A stretch of 58,498 nucleotides of DNA from contig NZ_JADOEP010000025.1 of the NCBI RefSeq assembly GCF_016745275.1, positions 1 to 58,498 on the forward strand, read 5' to 3'. The position numbers were made by a program, and so were the translations under genes. The first letter of the stretch is position 1. Each line of letters opens with the position of its first letter. Positions 17,079 through 24,593 of the stretch are shown here, in pieces. This stretch comes from Enterococcus sp. BWB1-3. Lineage in GTDB: Bacteria > Bacillota > Bacilli > Lactobacillales > Enterococcaceae. The notes beneath the pieces were generated by a model. The model had not been told where the DNA came from and did no database searches. It saw only the letters and a list, made by a program, of their open reading frames with translations.

Positions 17079-17516
17079 TTACTCTTCAATCGCCAGTTTT
17101 TTTAACTCTTTTTCAGTCATTCCTGGTTCTGGTGCTTGTTCTTCTGCTGCTTTTTCAACCGACATGCTTTTTTCAAAAACCGCTGCAGCCAGCCCGCCAA
17201 AAGCTGCACCTCCTGCAACTAATGCAATCGTGGGAATTGATGCAGACAGAGCAGAACCGCCATGCATAAATGTGTCTCGAGCAAGACCGCAAATTGCGAT
17301 TGCCAGCCCCATGTCAACAAATGCTGCGTCCTCTTCATTACCAGTCAAATTAAGATAATGATTCATAAACCACATTGGACCAATAATAATTCCTGCTGCT
17401 AAATATCCGCCAAAAATACCAAAACTTCCCAGTTCTCCCCAAACTGCCATAACAATAATTCCAGCAATCATATAACCAACTATGCTTCTCAGAAATTTCA
17501 TGTCTTTATTCCTCAT
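17079..17516 (-). CDS. Small membrane protein of the dha island (145 aa), function unknown
   Basis: Three or four membrane segments fill residues 8-115: IVGYMIAGIIVMAVWG, FGGYLAAGIIIGPMWF, AAFVDMGLAIAICGLA and ALVAGGAAFGGLAAAVF. A charged cytoplasmic tail of about 30 residues follows. The GPMWF-NH segment is similar in style to GTIWCINHG of its 113-residue neighbour, so the two may be distant paralogues forming a heteromer. There is no ATPase or PTS domain. I infer a role in uptake of dihydroxyacetone or another small ketose. Confidence 0.85.
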   Translation of the reverse strand: MRNKDMKFLRSIVGYMIAGIIVMAVWGELGSFGIFGGYLAAGIIIGPMWFMNHYLNLTGNEEDAAFVDMGLAIAICGLARDTFMHGGSALSASIPTIALVAGGAAFGGLAAAVFEKSMSVEKAAEEQAPEPGMTEKELKKLAIEE

Positions 17517-17545
17517 TTCTTTTTATAATTAGTGTTGCTAAAAAA

Positions 17546-17929
17546 TCATAATTGAGCTAATTCTTGTAGAATTGCTTCTTTTTCCTGGCATACTGTTGCT
17601 TGTACAGCAGCCGCAAACGCTCCCTCCACTAAAGGACAATCCATTAATTCTATCTTTCTCATCAAGTACTCGTCTTCAATCAATTCAATGGCTGTTTCAG
17701 AACTAAGTATAGCGCTTCCAATATCGCAGAAAACTAAAATATGATTACAAGCCGCCAAAGATTCGATGGCTTCCATAATCATAATTGCATTTGTTCCAAG
17801 ACGTCCGTCCCCCGTGCCGCCTGCTGAGATGATCCGTACAGACCCATTGATGCCGCTCATTTCTTCGATCATTTCTTTGGTTCCATCAGTAATCTTTCGA
17901 CTATGAGAAACTAAAACGATGCCAATCAT
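17546..17929 (-). CDS. dhaM: PTS-dependent dihydroxyacetone kinase phosphotransferase subunit DhaM (EIIA domain only)
   Basis: EIIA-mannose-like protein of 127 residues. The phosphorylated histidine is H9 in GIVLVSHSRKI, and GGTGDGRLGT and CDIGSAILSSE are conserved around the active site. It takes phosphate from HPr and recharges the ADP on DhaL. It lacks the extra HPr and EI domains of the E. coli protein, as is usual in Firmicutes. I start at the ATG with AAGGGGG 7 bases upstream; an upstream TTG would overlap the tpiA stop. The gap to the isomerase gene is 2 bases. Confidence 0.92.
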   Translation of the reverse strand: MIGIVLVSHSRKITDGTKEMIEEMSGINGSVRIISAGGTGDGRLGTNAIMIMEAIESLAACNHILVFCDIGSAILSSETAIELIEDEYLMRKIELMDCPLVEGAFAAAVQATVCQEKEAILQELAQL

Positions 17930-17931
17930 TG

Positions 17932-18705
17932 TCAAACCCCCTTTATTTTTTTCACTATTTTAACAATCGAAGCATATTGTTTAGGCTGATGACCAAAGCG
18001 GCCCACAAAGACACCATCCACATTGTCATCAGATACAATTCGTTCACTATTTTCTTGTGAAACAGAACCACCATAGATAATTCGAATATTTTCAGCTGTT
18101 TTTTTATCAAATAATTCTGCCACGCATTCACGAATCAAAGAATGTATCTGATGCACATAAGCCGCACTAGCCGCACTAGTTTTCCCCACCGCCCAAGCTG
18201 GTTCATAAGCCAAAATAACTTTTTCAACCTGACTATTTTCCAGTTGGAATAAATCAAGAAAAAGCTGCTTTTTAATTATCGCTTTGACTTCCTGAGGATC
18301 ATCTGTTTTTTCTGTTTCGCCAATACACAAAACCGGTATCACATCATGAGCTAAAGCAAGACGAACTTTTTGATTAATCATGTTATCGCTTTCACAAAAA
18401 AGCGTCCGTCGTTCAATATGTCCGATTTCAGCATAGCTGCCTCTCATATCCTTTAATGACTCCACCGAAAACTCACCCGTATATGCCCCATTTGGAGCAA
18501 AAGAGATATTTTGTGCCCCCAAACCTATTTCTGAGTCTTTTAAAATCATTGCAACAGGATAAAGAACACCCATACCAGGACACATAAATTGTTCAATTTC
18601 TTGTTTCTCACCGACTTCTTCAACAATTGCATGAGCGAAATCACGCGCATCATCTATTTGATTTTGATACATTTTTAAGCTGATTCCTACAACTGGTCTT
18701 CGCAT
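17932..18705 (-). CDS. Divergent triosephosphate isomerase paralogue (TpiA2/EryH/LerI-like)
   Basis: TIM-barrel isomerase of 257 residues with catalytic K11, H96 and E168 (AYEPAWAVGK). Usually invariant residues are changed: the N terminus reads GISLKMY where housekeeping enzymes have GNWKMN, and the histidine motif is IGHIERR in place of IGHSERR. Such changes occur in paralogues that isomerise tetrulose phosphates (EryH, LerI) in erythritol and threitol pathways. The product could be D-erythrulose-4-phosphate made from L-erythrulose-1-phosphate. Simple DHAP/GAP isomerisation remains possible. Confidence 0.88.
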   Translation of the reverse strand: MRRPVVGISLKMYQNQIDDARDFAHAIVEEVGEKQEIEQFMCPGMGVLYPVAMILKDSEIGLGAQNISFAPNGAYTGEFSVESLKDMRGSYAEIGHIERRTLFCESDNMINQKVRLALAHDVIPVLCIGETEKTDDPQEVKAIIKKQLFLDLFQLENSQVEKVILAYEPAWAVGKTSAASAAYVHQIHSLIRECVAELFDKKTAENIRIIYGGSVSQENSERIVSDDNVDGVFVGRFGHQPKQYASIVKIVKKIKGV

Positions 18706-18732
18706 GATTTTTTCCTCCTTCGTCTCTGTGAC

Positions 18733-19377
18733 TTATTTTTTAAACGCCTCCCAATCTTTCAAGAACGCTTGAATTCCTGCATCGGTCAATGGGTGAGACC
18801 AGAGTTTAGGAAACAGGGTTCCTGGAATAGTCGCAATGTCTGAACCTAGTTCAGCTACCTCTTCCACATGCTTTAAGCTGCGAATGCTTGCAGAAATAAT
18901 TTCCGTTTGATAGCCATATTGTGTCAGTACTTTCTTTAGATTACTAATTAATCCCAAGCTGTCTGTCGCAATATCATCAAGCCGTCCGACAAAGGGGCTA
19001 ACATATGCTGCGCCAGCTTTAGCTGCCATCAAGCCTTGGGCAACAGTAAAAATTAATGTGACATTTGTCTTGATTCCTTCGCTGGACAAAATATTTACAG
19101 CACGCAGCCCTTCTTCAGTCATCGGGATTTTAACCACAACATTGTCTGCCCAGGTCGCGATCTCTCTAGCTTCTTTCACCATATTCTCTGTGTCAAGTGC
19201 GATAACTTCTGCACTGACAGGTCCGTCAATCAATTCGCAAATTTCGGTGATCACCTCTTTAAAATCACGTCCTTCTTTGGAAATAATCGTAGGATTGGTT
19301 GTGACACCGTCAACTAGTCCTAATGTATTGATTCGTTTGATCTCTTCAACATTTGCAGTATCTAAAAAGAACTTCAT
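18733..19377 (-). CDS. tal: Transaldolase, short TalC/MipB subfamily
   Basis: Short class I aldolase-fold transaldolase of 214 residues. The Schiff-base lysine is K83 in VVVKIPMT. Two residues separate it from fructose-6-phosphate aldolase: E57 (SAEVIA, where FSA has Gln) and F110 (TLIFTVAQG, where FSA has Tyr). It should therefore transfer dihydroxyacetone between sugar phosphates and not release it. It would link erythrose-4-phosphate with fructose-6-phosphate and sedoheptulose-7-phosphate, matching the split transketolase downstream. Confidence 0.92.
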   Translation of the reverse strand: MKFFLDTANVEEIKRINTLGLVDGVTTNPTIISKEGRDFKEVITEICELIDGPVSAEVIALDTENMVKEAREIATWADNVVVKIPMTEEGLRAVNILSSEGIKTNVTLIFTVAQGLMAAKAGAAYVSPFVGRLDDIATDSLGLISNLKKVLTQYGYQTEIISASIRSLKHVEEVAELGSDIATIPGTLFPKLWSHPLTDAGIQAFLKDWEAFKK

Positions 19378-19393
19378 GGGGTATTCTCCTTTA

Positions 19394-19846
19394 CTATTTT
19401 TTTACAAATTCTGCTTCTTTTTCCATAATTTGATTAATTTTTCTTTCGCTATTGCCCCCTTCAAATTGAACTGATAAATATTCGTCAACGATTTTCTTCG
19501 CTACATCTATACCAATAACTTTGGAGCCTAATGTGATAATTTGTGCGTTATTACTTAATTGTGCTCGCTCTGCTGAATACGTATCATGTACCTGTGCTGC
19601 ACGAACACCTGGAATTTTATTTGCTGCCATTGCCATTCCTATCCCAGTACCGCAGCACAGAATCCCGCGTTCAATTTCTTGCGCCAGTACAGCATTCGCC
19701 ACGTGAAAAGCAATATCTGGATAATCAACCTCTTCAGCAGAAAAACAGCCGTAATCAATCACTTCAACTCCTTTTGATTGAATATATGATTGCAATTGCC
19801 GTTTCATCTCAAACGCATTATGGTCTGAGCCAATTCCAATTTTCAT
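19394..19846 (-). CDS. rpiB: RpiB-type sugar-phosphate isomerase (ribose-5-P or erythrulose-4-P isomerase)
   Basis: RpiB/LacAB-fold isomerase of 150 residues. [12 protein letters not shown] opens the protein, and the active-site block [17 protein letters not shown] lies at about 61-77. First gene of the island operon. The frame opens at 19855, but the ATG at 19846 has AGGAAG 8 bases upstream and gives the normal N terminus. Known family activities are ribulose-5-P/ribose-5-P and, for EryI-type proteins, D-erythrulose-4-P/D-erythrose-4-P. The paired TpiA2-like gene favours the second, but sequence alone does not settle it. Confidence 0.9.
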   Translation of the reverse strand: MKIGIGSDHNAFEMKRQLQSYIQSKGVEVIDYGCFSAEEVDYPDIAFHVANAVLAQEIERGILCCGTGIGMAMAANKIPGVRAAQVHDTYSAERAQLSNNAQIITLGSKVIGIDVAKKIVDEYLSVQFEGGNSERKINQIMEKEAEFVKK

Positions 19847-19876
19847 TTCCATCACTTCCTTTCTTTTTATACCCTA

Positions 19877-19937
19877 ATAATAATATCGAGATTTCGCTTT
19901 GTCAACATTTAATTTCGTTTACTTTCGATCATTTTCG
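19877..19937 (-). promoter_or_regulatory. Promoter and DeoR operator region of the island operon
   Basis: Minus-strand promoter TTGACA (19900-19905), 17-base spacer, TATTAT (19877-19882). Four TTTCG motifs occur on the plus strand at 19892, 19913, 19923 and 19933, spaced 21, 10 and 10 bases, so all face the same side of the helix. One lies between -35 and -10. DeoR-family repressors commonly bind such TTTCG direct repeats; the divergent deoR gene is the obvious partner. Confidence 0.75.
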
Positions 19938-20014
19938 ATTTAACAAAAATTTACTTCAGTTAGTAATCATTCTAATTTATTATCTACATCACAAGACAAA
20001 ACGAAAGGAAAAAG

Positions 20015-20043
20015 TTGTATGGTTTAAAGATATTGTTTATAAT
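20015..20043 (+). promoter_or_regulatory. Promoter of the deoR-family gene
   Basis: TTGTAT (20015-20020), 17 bases, TATAAT (20038-20043), placed 35 bases upstream of the regulator's start codon. Confidence 0.65.
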
Positions 20044-20077
20044 TTATGGAGAATAGAGAGAATTCGGAGGAATTTTT

Positions 20078-20845
20078 ATGTATACAAGTGAGCGAAGAAA
20101 TAAAATATTATCTATACTTCAAGAAACGGGATCTGTCTCTGTAAATGAACTAACAGAGGTTTTTAACGTATCAAAAGCAACGATTCGATCTGACTTGAAT
20201 TATCTCGATATGAACAATATGTTGGTTCGAACGCACGGCGGTGCCGTTTGTACGAAAGAAGACGAAGTGATAAAGGTTGATAAAAACTATGATATTCGAA
20301 AACAAAAAAACATTGAAAAAAAAGCTGAAATTGCAAAGATTGCTTTTCAGCTAATCAAAACCGGCGAATGTATTATTTTGGATGCTAGTTCCACTTGTTA
20401 TGAATTAGCTAAACTCATTAGTCAATCCGATTTAAGAATTACTGTTCTAACAAATGGGTTACGCACGGCTTCTTTACTCAAGGAAAATTTGAACTTGACT
20501 GTAATTTTGATTGGTGGCGTCGTAAAAGGAACCTCTAATGCAGTAGAAGGTGTGTTGGGCATTGAGATATTAAGGAAGGTAAATATTGATACACTTTTCA
20601 CTTCTTCTTATGCAATTTCAACAACAGGCGGACTTTCCGATTTTAATCTTTACGAAGTCGAACTGAAAAAACGAATGGTTGAATTTGCTTCGCAAACAAT
20701 TGCCTTGGTTGACAGCAGTAAATTTGAAAAAAAATCAATTGCTACTTTTGCTGCATTGGATCAATTAACTGCCTTGATCACTGATTCGCAGCTGGCTAGA
20801 GAAGTGCGTGAACAGTATAGTTCAGAGGTAAACTTTTTAAAATGA
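20078..20845 (+). CDS. DeoR-family transcriptional regulator of the island operon
   Basis: The 255 residues start with a winged helix-turn-helix (ERRNKILSILQETGSVSVNE at 4-23; SKATIRSDLNYLD near 40-52). The sugar-phosphate-sensing isomerase-like domain follows, with DASSTCYELAKL near 104, LTNGLRTA and GG-rich turns. Divergent from the dha operon across the phased TTTCG sites. Most such proteins repress until a phosphorylated sugar binds. GGAGG lies 7 bases upstream of the ATG. It is the last intact gene before the integrase remnant. Confidence 0.92.
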   Translation: MYTSERRNKILSILQETGSVSVNELTEVFNVSKATIRSDLNYLDMNNMLVRTHGGAVCTKEDEVIKVDKNYDIRKQKNIEKKAEIAKIAFQLIKTGECIILDASSTCYELAKLISQSDLRITVLTNGLRTASLLKENLNLTVILIGGVVKGTSNAVEGVLGIEILRKVNIDTLFTSSYAISTTGGLSDFNLYEVELKKRMVEFASQTIALVDSSKFEKKSIATFAALDQLTALITDSQLAREVREQYSSEVNFLK

Positions 20846-21701
20846 AGGGGTTACCAAAAAGATAACTATTGAAAAAACTCCCTATTTTAGAGAAACAGGG
20901 AGAGAGGAAGTTAATACTACACATTGTCAAGAAGCGATAAACTTATGGGCTAAGAAATTAAAATGTTCTAAAATAGTCTTAAATTATGCCGACATAGTGT
21001 TTGATTATAGTATTCAGATTAACTTGATATAGCCAACAATCCAACTAAATTCATTACACTGCCGATAGCTAAAAATAATAGTAATGAAAAAGAGGCGATT
21101 TATTATTCTAAAAAGAACTTTCCTTCTTTTTATCATATTTAGAAAAAATAACCCGAAAATGTACACTTTATTTAGAGTGTCAGCTTTTATCGGAATGAAA
21201 AAAGTCGAAGCTTTAGCTTTAATATGGAAAGATATAAATTTTGAAAAACAAATCATCCGAATGAACAAAACTCTAACTCGTGGTGAAGAGTCAAAACTTA
21301 TCATTCAAACGCCAAAAACAAGTAATCTAAAGCGATTTATTCATGTTGACGATAAAACCCACTTGGAATACTAAAAGAATGGCGTAAAACACAAAGAAGC
21401 AGTATTTATTTTTTGGCATTAATATGATAAATAAAAATCAGCTGCTTTTCTCTAATTCTGAAAATGAATTTTTGCAGCCTGCTGTCACAAAGAAATATTT
21501 AGATCGCATATGCAAAAAAATAAGCTTAAGAAAATCATAACTCATGGTTTTAGGCGCTCTCACTGATTGAAGCCGACGCTTCAATCAAGGAAATTCAGAA
21601 TCGTTCAGGACATTTAAACTACAATGAACATCTATGCTCATATGACCAAAGAACGAAAAGAAAGAACTACTGCCTTGTTTGCCAGTTACACTGGAATTTA
21701 A
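20846..21701 (+). pseudogene. Tyrosine integrase remnant next to ssrA
   Basis: Pieces of one phage/ICE integrase appear in successive frames. The core-binding part reads TTHCQEAINLWAKKLK and LNYADIVFDYSIQINLI (about 20910-21032). The catalytic domain reads AFIGMKKVEALALIWKDINF (about 21182-21243), where the usual catalytic Arg of GMRKGE is Lys. The end reads ITHGFRRSH (about 21535-21563), a stop and shift, then TTMNIYAHMTKERKERTTAL and LFASYTGI, stopping at 21701. The N terminus is absent. The gene ends 35 bases before the ssrA terminator, the usual place for the integrase of an ssrA-targeting element. Confidence 0.85.
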
Positions 21702-21735
21702 ATGGCATTTAATATGGCATTTAGTCCGAATAAAA

Positions 21736-21784
21736 AGAGCTAGAAACAATTGATAAACCCTAACAAATCAACGTTTCTAGCTCT
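21736..21784 (-). terminator. ssrA terminator, part of the proximal attachment repeat
   Basis: Minus strand: AGAGCTAGAAAC pairs with GTTTCTAGCTCT and TTTTTATT follows. The loop and the flanking tmRNA 3' end (to about 21823) repeat imperfectly at 12996-13082. Confidence 0.85.
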
Positions 21785-21799
21785 ATTTTATTAAAACTC

Positions 21800-22164
21800 T
21801 ATGGAGACGGCGGGAGTCGAACCCGCGTCCAAACATATTGCCACTTAAATATCTACGCTCATAGTTGTACTATTTAGATTTCGCTAAAGCTCATGCCGCA
21901 CAACTGGCCCAAGCTTTCACTAGTCTGATGATCTCCTCTAAATTTTACAGACGGAAAAATTCAGCGTATCCCACTTAATTTGAGACCCTTACCCGAGCAC
22001 ATGGGCGATGCCGGGAGGATCTTCACCCGCTGGTTTTACGCAGCTAGAGCGAAAGTATTGTTTTCGTTTTTAGCAGTTATATTTAACTGTAACGTTTTTA
22101 CGTAGACGTAACCTACGAAACGCAATTCAAGCTCAACTATGCCTGTCGAATCCGTAACGCCCCC
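21800..22164 (-). ncRNA. ssrA: tmRNA (ssrA)
   Basis: The 5' end reads GGGGGCGTTACGGATTCGAC and the 3' end CGGGTTCGACTCCCGCCGTC followed by TCCA; the two ends form the seven-pair acceptor stem GGGGGCG/CGTCTCC. The resume frame at 22036-22074 encodes AKNENNTFALAA then TAA, one or two residues from the enterococcal tags I remember. CCA is not fully encoded (TCCATAG), so it must be added. It rescues stalled ribosomes with SmpB. A TGTTATACT extended -10 lies upstream at about 22185-22193. The 3' end is the target of the island. Confidence 0.97.
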
Positions 22165-22194
22165 AGATGGATGCTACCCTCATAGTATAACAGA

Positions 22195-22508
22195 TTTTCT
22201 CTTTCAAATAAAGAAATTACTCCCATTTTCTAATCCATTTCTATTGAATTAAAGAACATCCATACTTCAATTGAAAAATAAGAAAAACAGCTTCCAAATC
22301 AGATTTTTTTTATAATCCAGCTATAAAATTAAACATTACTGAAATCTGGATAGCAATCCAGATTTCAGTATCAAAATTTCAACTATCTTTCCATCCCCAA
22401 GTAAACAATCTTTCCCTTACATCCCAGGAAAAAATTGTCCATTCTCCTGTTCTGTCTTCTATTGAGTTGATTCATTTCACAACGCTGCGGATTCATTTGG
22501 CTCCAGAG
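22195..22508. other. Gene-free stretch with one strong hairpin
   Basis: A perfect 14-bp stem ACTGAAATCTGGAT / ATCCAGATTTCAGT with a 4-base loop lies at 22338-22369. It may end the transcript of the VOC gene (minus), though the following T run is weak. Nothing else is recognised. Confidence 0.5.
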
Positions 22509-22931
22509 TTAAACATCTTCTTTATAATAAGAGAACATCCAGTTAATACCGAATTTATCTGTTACCATGCCATACTTCTTTGTCCAAAATGTTGGTCCAA
22601 GAGGCATTGTCACATTTCCACCTTCTGCCAAAAGGTTAAATTCCCGTTCAATTTTATCCTCATCATCCGTACTGACAACCAGCGAAACATTATTCCCTAC
22701 AACTAAAGGAAGACCCATCCCTTCAGGAACATCAGAAAACATGACATAAGTTCCTTCAATAATCATACTTGCATTTAAAATCAGATCTTTCGCTTCTTCA
22801 GCTACTGGGTGTTCAGGATCTTCCGGCATTTCACCAAAAGTCATGATACTGGTTGTACTTGTATCAAAAACTTTTTCGTAAAATTTAATGACCTCTGCTG
22901 CTTCTGTTTTGAAATTCAAATAGATTTCCAT
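22509..22931 (-). CDS. VOC-superfamily protein, PhnB/YjdN-like
   Basis: The 140-residue protein has the vicinal-oxygen-chelate fold pattern of PhnB-like proteins: MEIYLNFKTEAAEVIKFYEK at the start, ASMIIEGTYVMFSDVPEG centrally and FWTKKYGMVTDKFGINWMFS at the end. These cytosolic proteins are common in Firmicutes and mostly of unknown function; a dioxygenase or resistance role is not supported. It stands alone between ssrA and msrC. Confidence 0.8.
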   Translation of the reverse strand: MEIYLNFKTEAAEVIKFYEKVFDTSTTSIMTFGEMPEDPEHPVAEEAKDLILNASMIIEGTYVMFSDVPEGMGLPLVVGNNVSLVVSTDDEDKIEREFNLLAEGGNVTMPLGPTFWTKKYGMVTDKFGINWMFSYYKEDV

Positions 22932-23009
22932 CAGTTTACTATCTCCTATCCACTTTTCTGAATTATCTCATAAATGAGTTTACTGTGCGAAGACAATGCT
23001 TCTGTTTTT

Positions 23010-23486
23010 CTAAAATTCTGTATGCTCTATTAGCACTTGAACAAATCTTTCCAGATATTCCTGATCTATTCGGTCATACGCTGAGGTCACACCACTATCA
23101 ATATCAAGCACACCAATAAGCATCCCCTCTTTAACCATTGGGACCACAATTTCTGATTGAGCAGCCGAGTCGCAGGAAATATAATTTCCGTGCTTCTTTA
23201 CATCTTCAACAATCAGTGTTTCACGGGTTTCAGCAGCTTCACCGCAGACGCCCTTTCCCATTTTTATTCTGGTACAGGAGACTCTTCCCTGAAAGGGACC
23301 AAGAATCAATTCAGTCCCATCAAATAAATAATATCCTGCAAAAACAGTTTCCGGCAATGTCTCTCCCAGTAAAGCAGAGGAATTTGCCAAGTTTGCTATA
23401 CTATTATGCTCAATTTCGGTAAGTCCGCTTAATTGCTGGAGCATCAACTCATAACTTTCTTTCTTTTGCAGCTCACTTTTCCACAT
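23010..23486 (-). CDS. msrC: Free methionine-(R)-sulfoxide reductase (GAF domain)
   Basis: A single GAF domain of 158 residues with the three fRMsr cysteines C71, C81 and C105. Their spacing (10 and 24) equals that of E. coli C84, C94 and C118. Blocks GPFQGRVSCTRI, GKGVCGEA and YISCDSAAQSEIVVP are intact. It reduces free methionine-R-sulfoxide with thioredoxin as donor, protecting the methionine pool from oxidation. Confidence 0.92.
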   Translation of the reverse strand: MWKSELQKKESYELMLQQLSGLTEIEHNSIANLANSSALLGETLPETVFAGYYLFDGTELILGPFQGRVSCTRIKMGKGVCGEAAETRETLIVEDVKKHGNYISCDSAAQSEIVVPMVKEGMLIGVLDIDSGVTSAYDRIDQEYLERFVQVLIEHTEF

Positions 23487-23559
23487 AGGTACAACTCCCT
23501 TTTTTAAAAGTTCCTTTTTATCTTAGCTTATTTTTTTGTAAATGGAAAGTTAATTAAAC

Positions 23560-23600
23560 AGAAACGAACTATAAACTTTACCCGTTTACAGTTCGTTTCT
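23560..23600 (-). terminator. Terminator after ebsA
   Basis: AGAAACGAACT and AGTTCGTTTCT form an 11-bp perfect stem that extends with GTAAAC/GTTTAT. Minus-strand sequence continues GTTTAATTAA. It lies 11 bases after the ebsA stop. Confidence 0.65.
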
Positions 23601-23611
23601 CCAATGGTTAT

Positions 23612-24052
23612 CTATTGTTCACCCAATTTTAACTGATCATCATAAATAATTTTATCTTGAAATGCTCTTTCTTCTTTTAATACTTCTATCAGCTGTTCTT
23701 TTTGTTTCTTTGTCATAATGAAAAGCTTCGGCTTTGAAGACAATCTAGTGGAATTTATTTCAATACTTTTTATGCCTACTTTAATTGTAGAAATCTCTTC
23801 AAACGAAAGTTCTTTTTTATAAAATGGTAGTAAATACTGGATCATTATACTCTTCTCTGTTAACTTAAAATAACGCTTGATCCCTAAAAAAACAAATATA
23901 AAGAAAACGACCATGACTATATTACTAACCAAATAGGGTTTTGTATTCTCTAATGACAAAATCAGGCTCATAAACAATATTGCAAAAGTACAGGACCAAT
24001 AGATAATGGTCATTGACAGCTCCGGCTGCCAAAAATATTTTTTTTGCTTCAT
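23612..24052 (-). CDS. ebsA: EbsA-family membrane protein
   Basis: 146 residues with two membrane segments (about 15-34 and 42-58), then a cytoplasmic PH-like domain (KLTEKSIMIQYLLPFYKKEL; ISTIKVGIKSIEI). Size and architecture match the enterococcal EbsA annotated as a pore-forming protein in the ebs (enterococcal binding substance) locus. EbsB- and EbsC-like genes directly beside it support the call. Biochemical function is uncertain. Confidence 0.7.
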   Translation of the reverse strand: MKQKKYFWQPELSMTIIYWSCTFAILFMSLILSLENTKPYLVSNIVMVVFFIFVFLGIKRYFKLTEKSIMIQYLLPFYKKELSFEEISTIKVGIKSIEINSTRLSSKPKLFIMTKKQKEQLIEVLKEERAFQDKIIYDDQLKLGEQ

Positions 24053-24083
24053 ACGCTGACCCCTTATCTAAAAATTCATATGC

Positions 24084-24089
24084 TATAAT
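24084..24089 (+). promoter_or_regulatory. Extended -10 promoter of ebsB
   Basis: TGCTATAAT (TGn plus TATAAT) sits 46 bases before the ebsB start; no good -35 is seen. Confidence 0.5.
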
Positions 24090-24134
24090 AGTATCACATT
24101 TAGCTGCTAATCTGAAAATTATAAGGAGATATTT

Positions 24135-24533
24135 ATGTTACGAATTTATGTCGATGCTGCAACAAAAGGAAATCCGGGCCCAAGCGGCGGCGGAATGGTT
24201 GCCACTGGTGAAGGAATCCATGAACAACTGCATTTTCCATTAGGCGAATGCTCCAATCATGAAGCGGAATTCAGAATGTTAATTCTTGCCATAGAGTGGC
24301 TGATTGAGCATCACTACACTCAGACTACAATTCTACTGCATTCAGACAGTAAAATAGTTGTTCAAACCATCGAAAAAAAATATACAGGAAATTCTGATTT
24401 TCAGCCCTATTTAAAAAAATTTCAGGAACTGGAGCAGCAGTTTACTCTTTTAATCATTCAATGGATTCCGGAAAACAAAAATAAAGGTGCAGACAATTTA
24501 GCCAAACAGGCATTACAAAAAATAATGAAATAA
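24135..24533 (+). CDS. ebsB: RNase HI-family protein (EbsB-like)
   Basis: The 132-residue RNase H fold starts LRIYVDAATKGNPGPSGGGM. The four acidic residues are all present: D7, E45 (NHEAE), D71 (HSDSK) and D120 (KGADNLA), so it should be catalytically competent on RNA/DNA hybrids. Enterococcal EbsB is annotated as a cell-wall enzyme, but the residues here argue for a nuclease. Divergent from ebsA; GGAG lies 7 bases before the ATG. Confidence 0.8.
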   Translation: MLRIYVDAATKGNPGPSGGGMVATGEGIHEQLHFPLGECSNHEAEFRMLILAIEWLIEHHYTQTTILLHSDSKIVVQTIEKKYTGNSDFQPYLKKFQELEQQFTLLIIQWIPENKNKGADNLAKQALQKIMK

Positions 24534-24593
24534 TCTATTTTGTTTAAATTTGGAACAGTATTCCTTCTTTACAGTCTATTACATCCGTTTTTT

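Noticed and set aside
18733-19377. Fructose-6-phosphate aldolase (FSA)
   Set aside because: E57 and F110 match transaldolases; FSA has Gln and Tyr at these places.
21014-21304. 96-codon minus-strand frame
   Set aside because: Antisense shadow of the integrase remnant.
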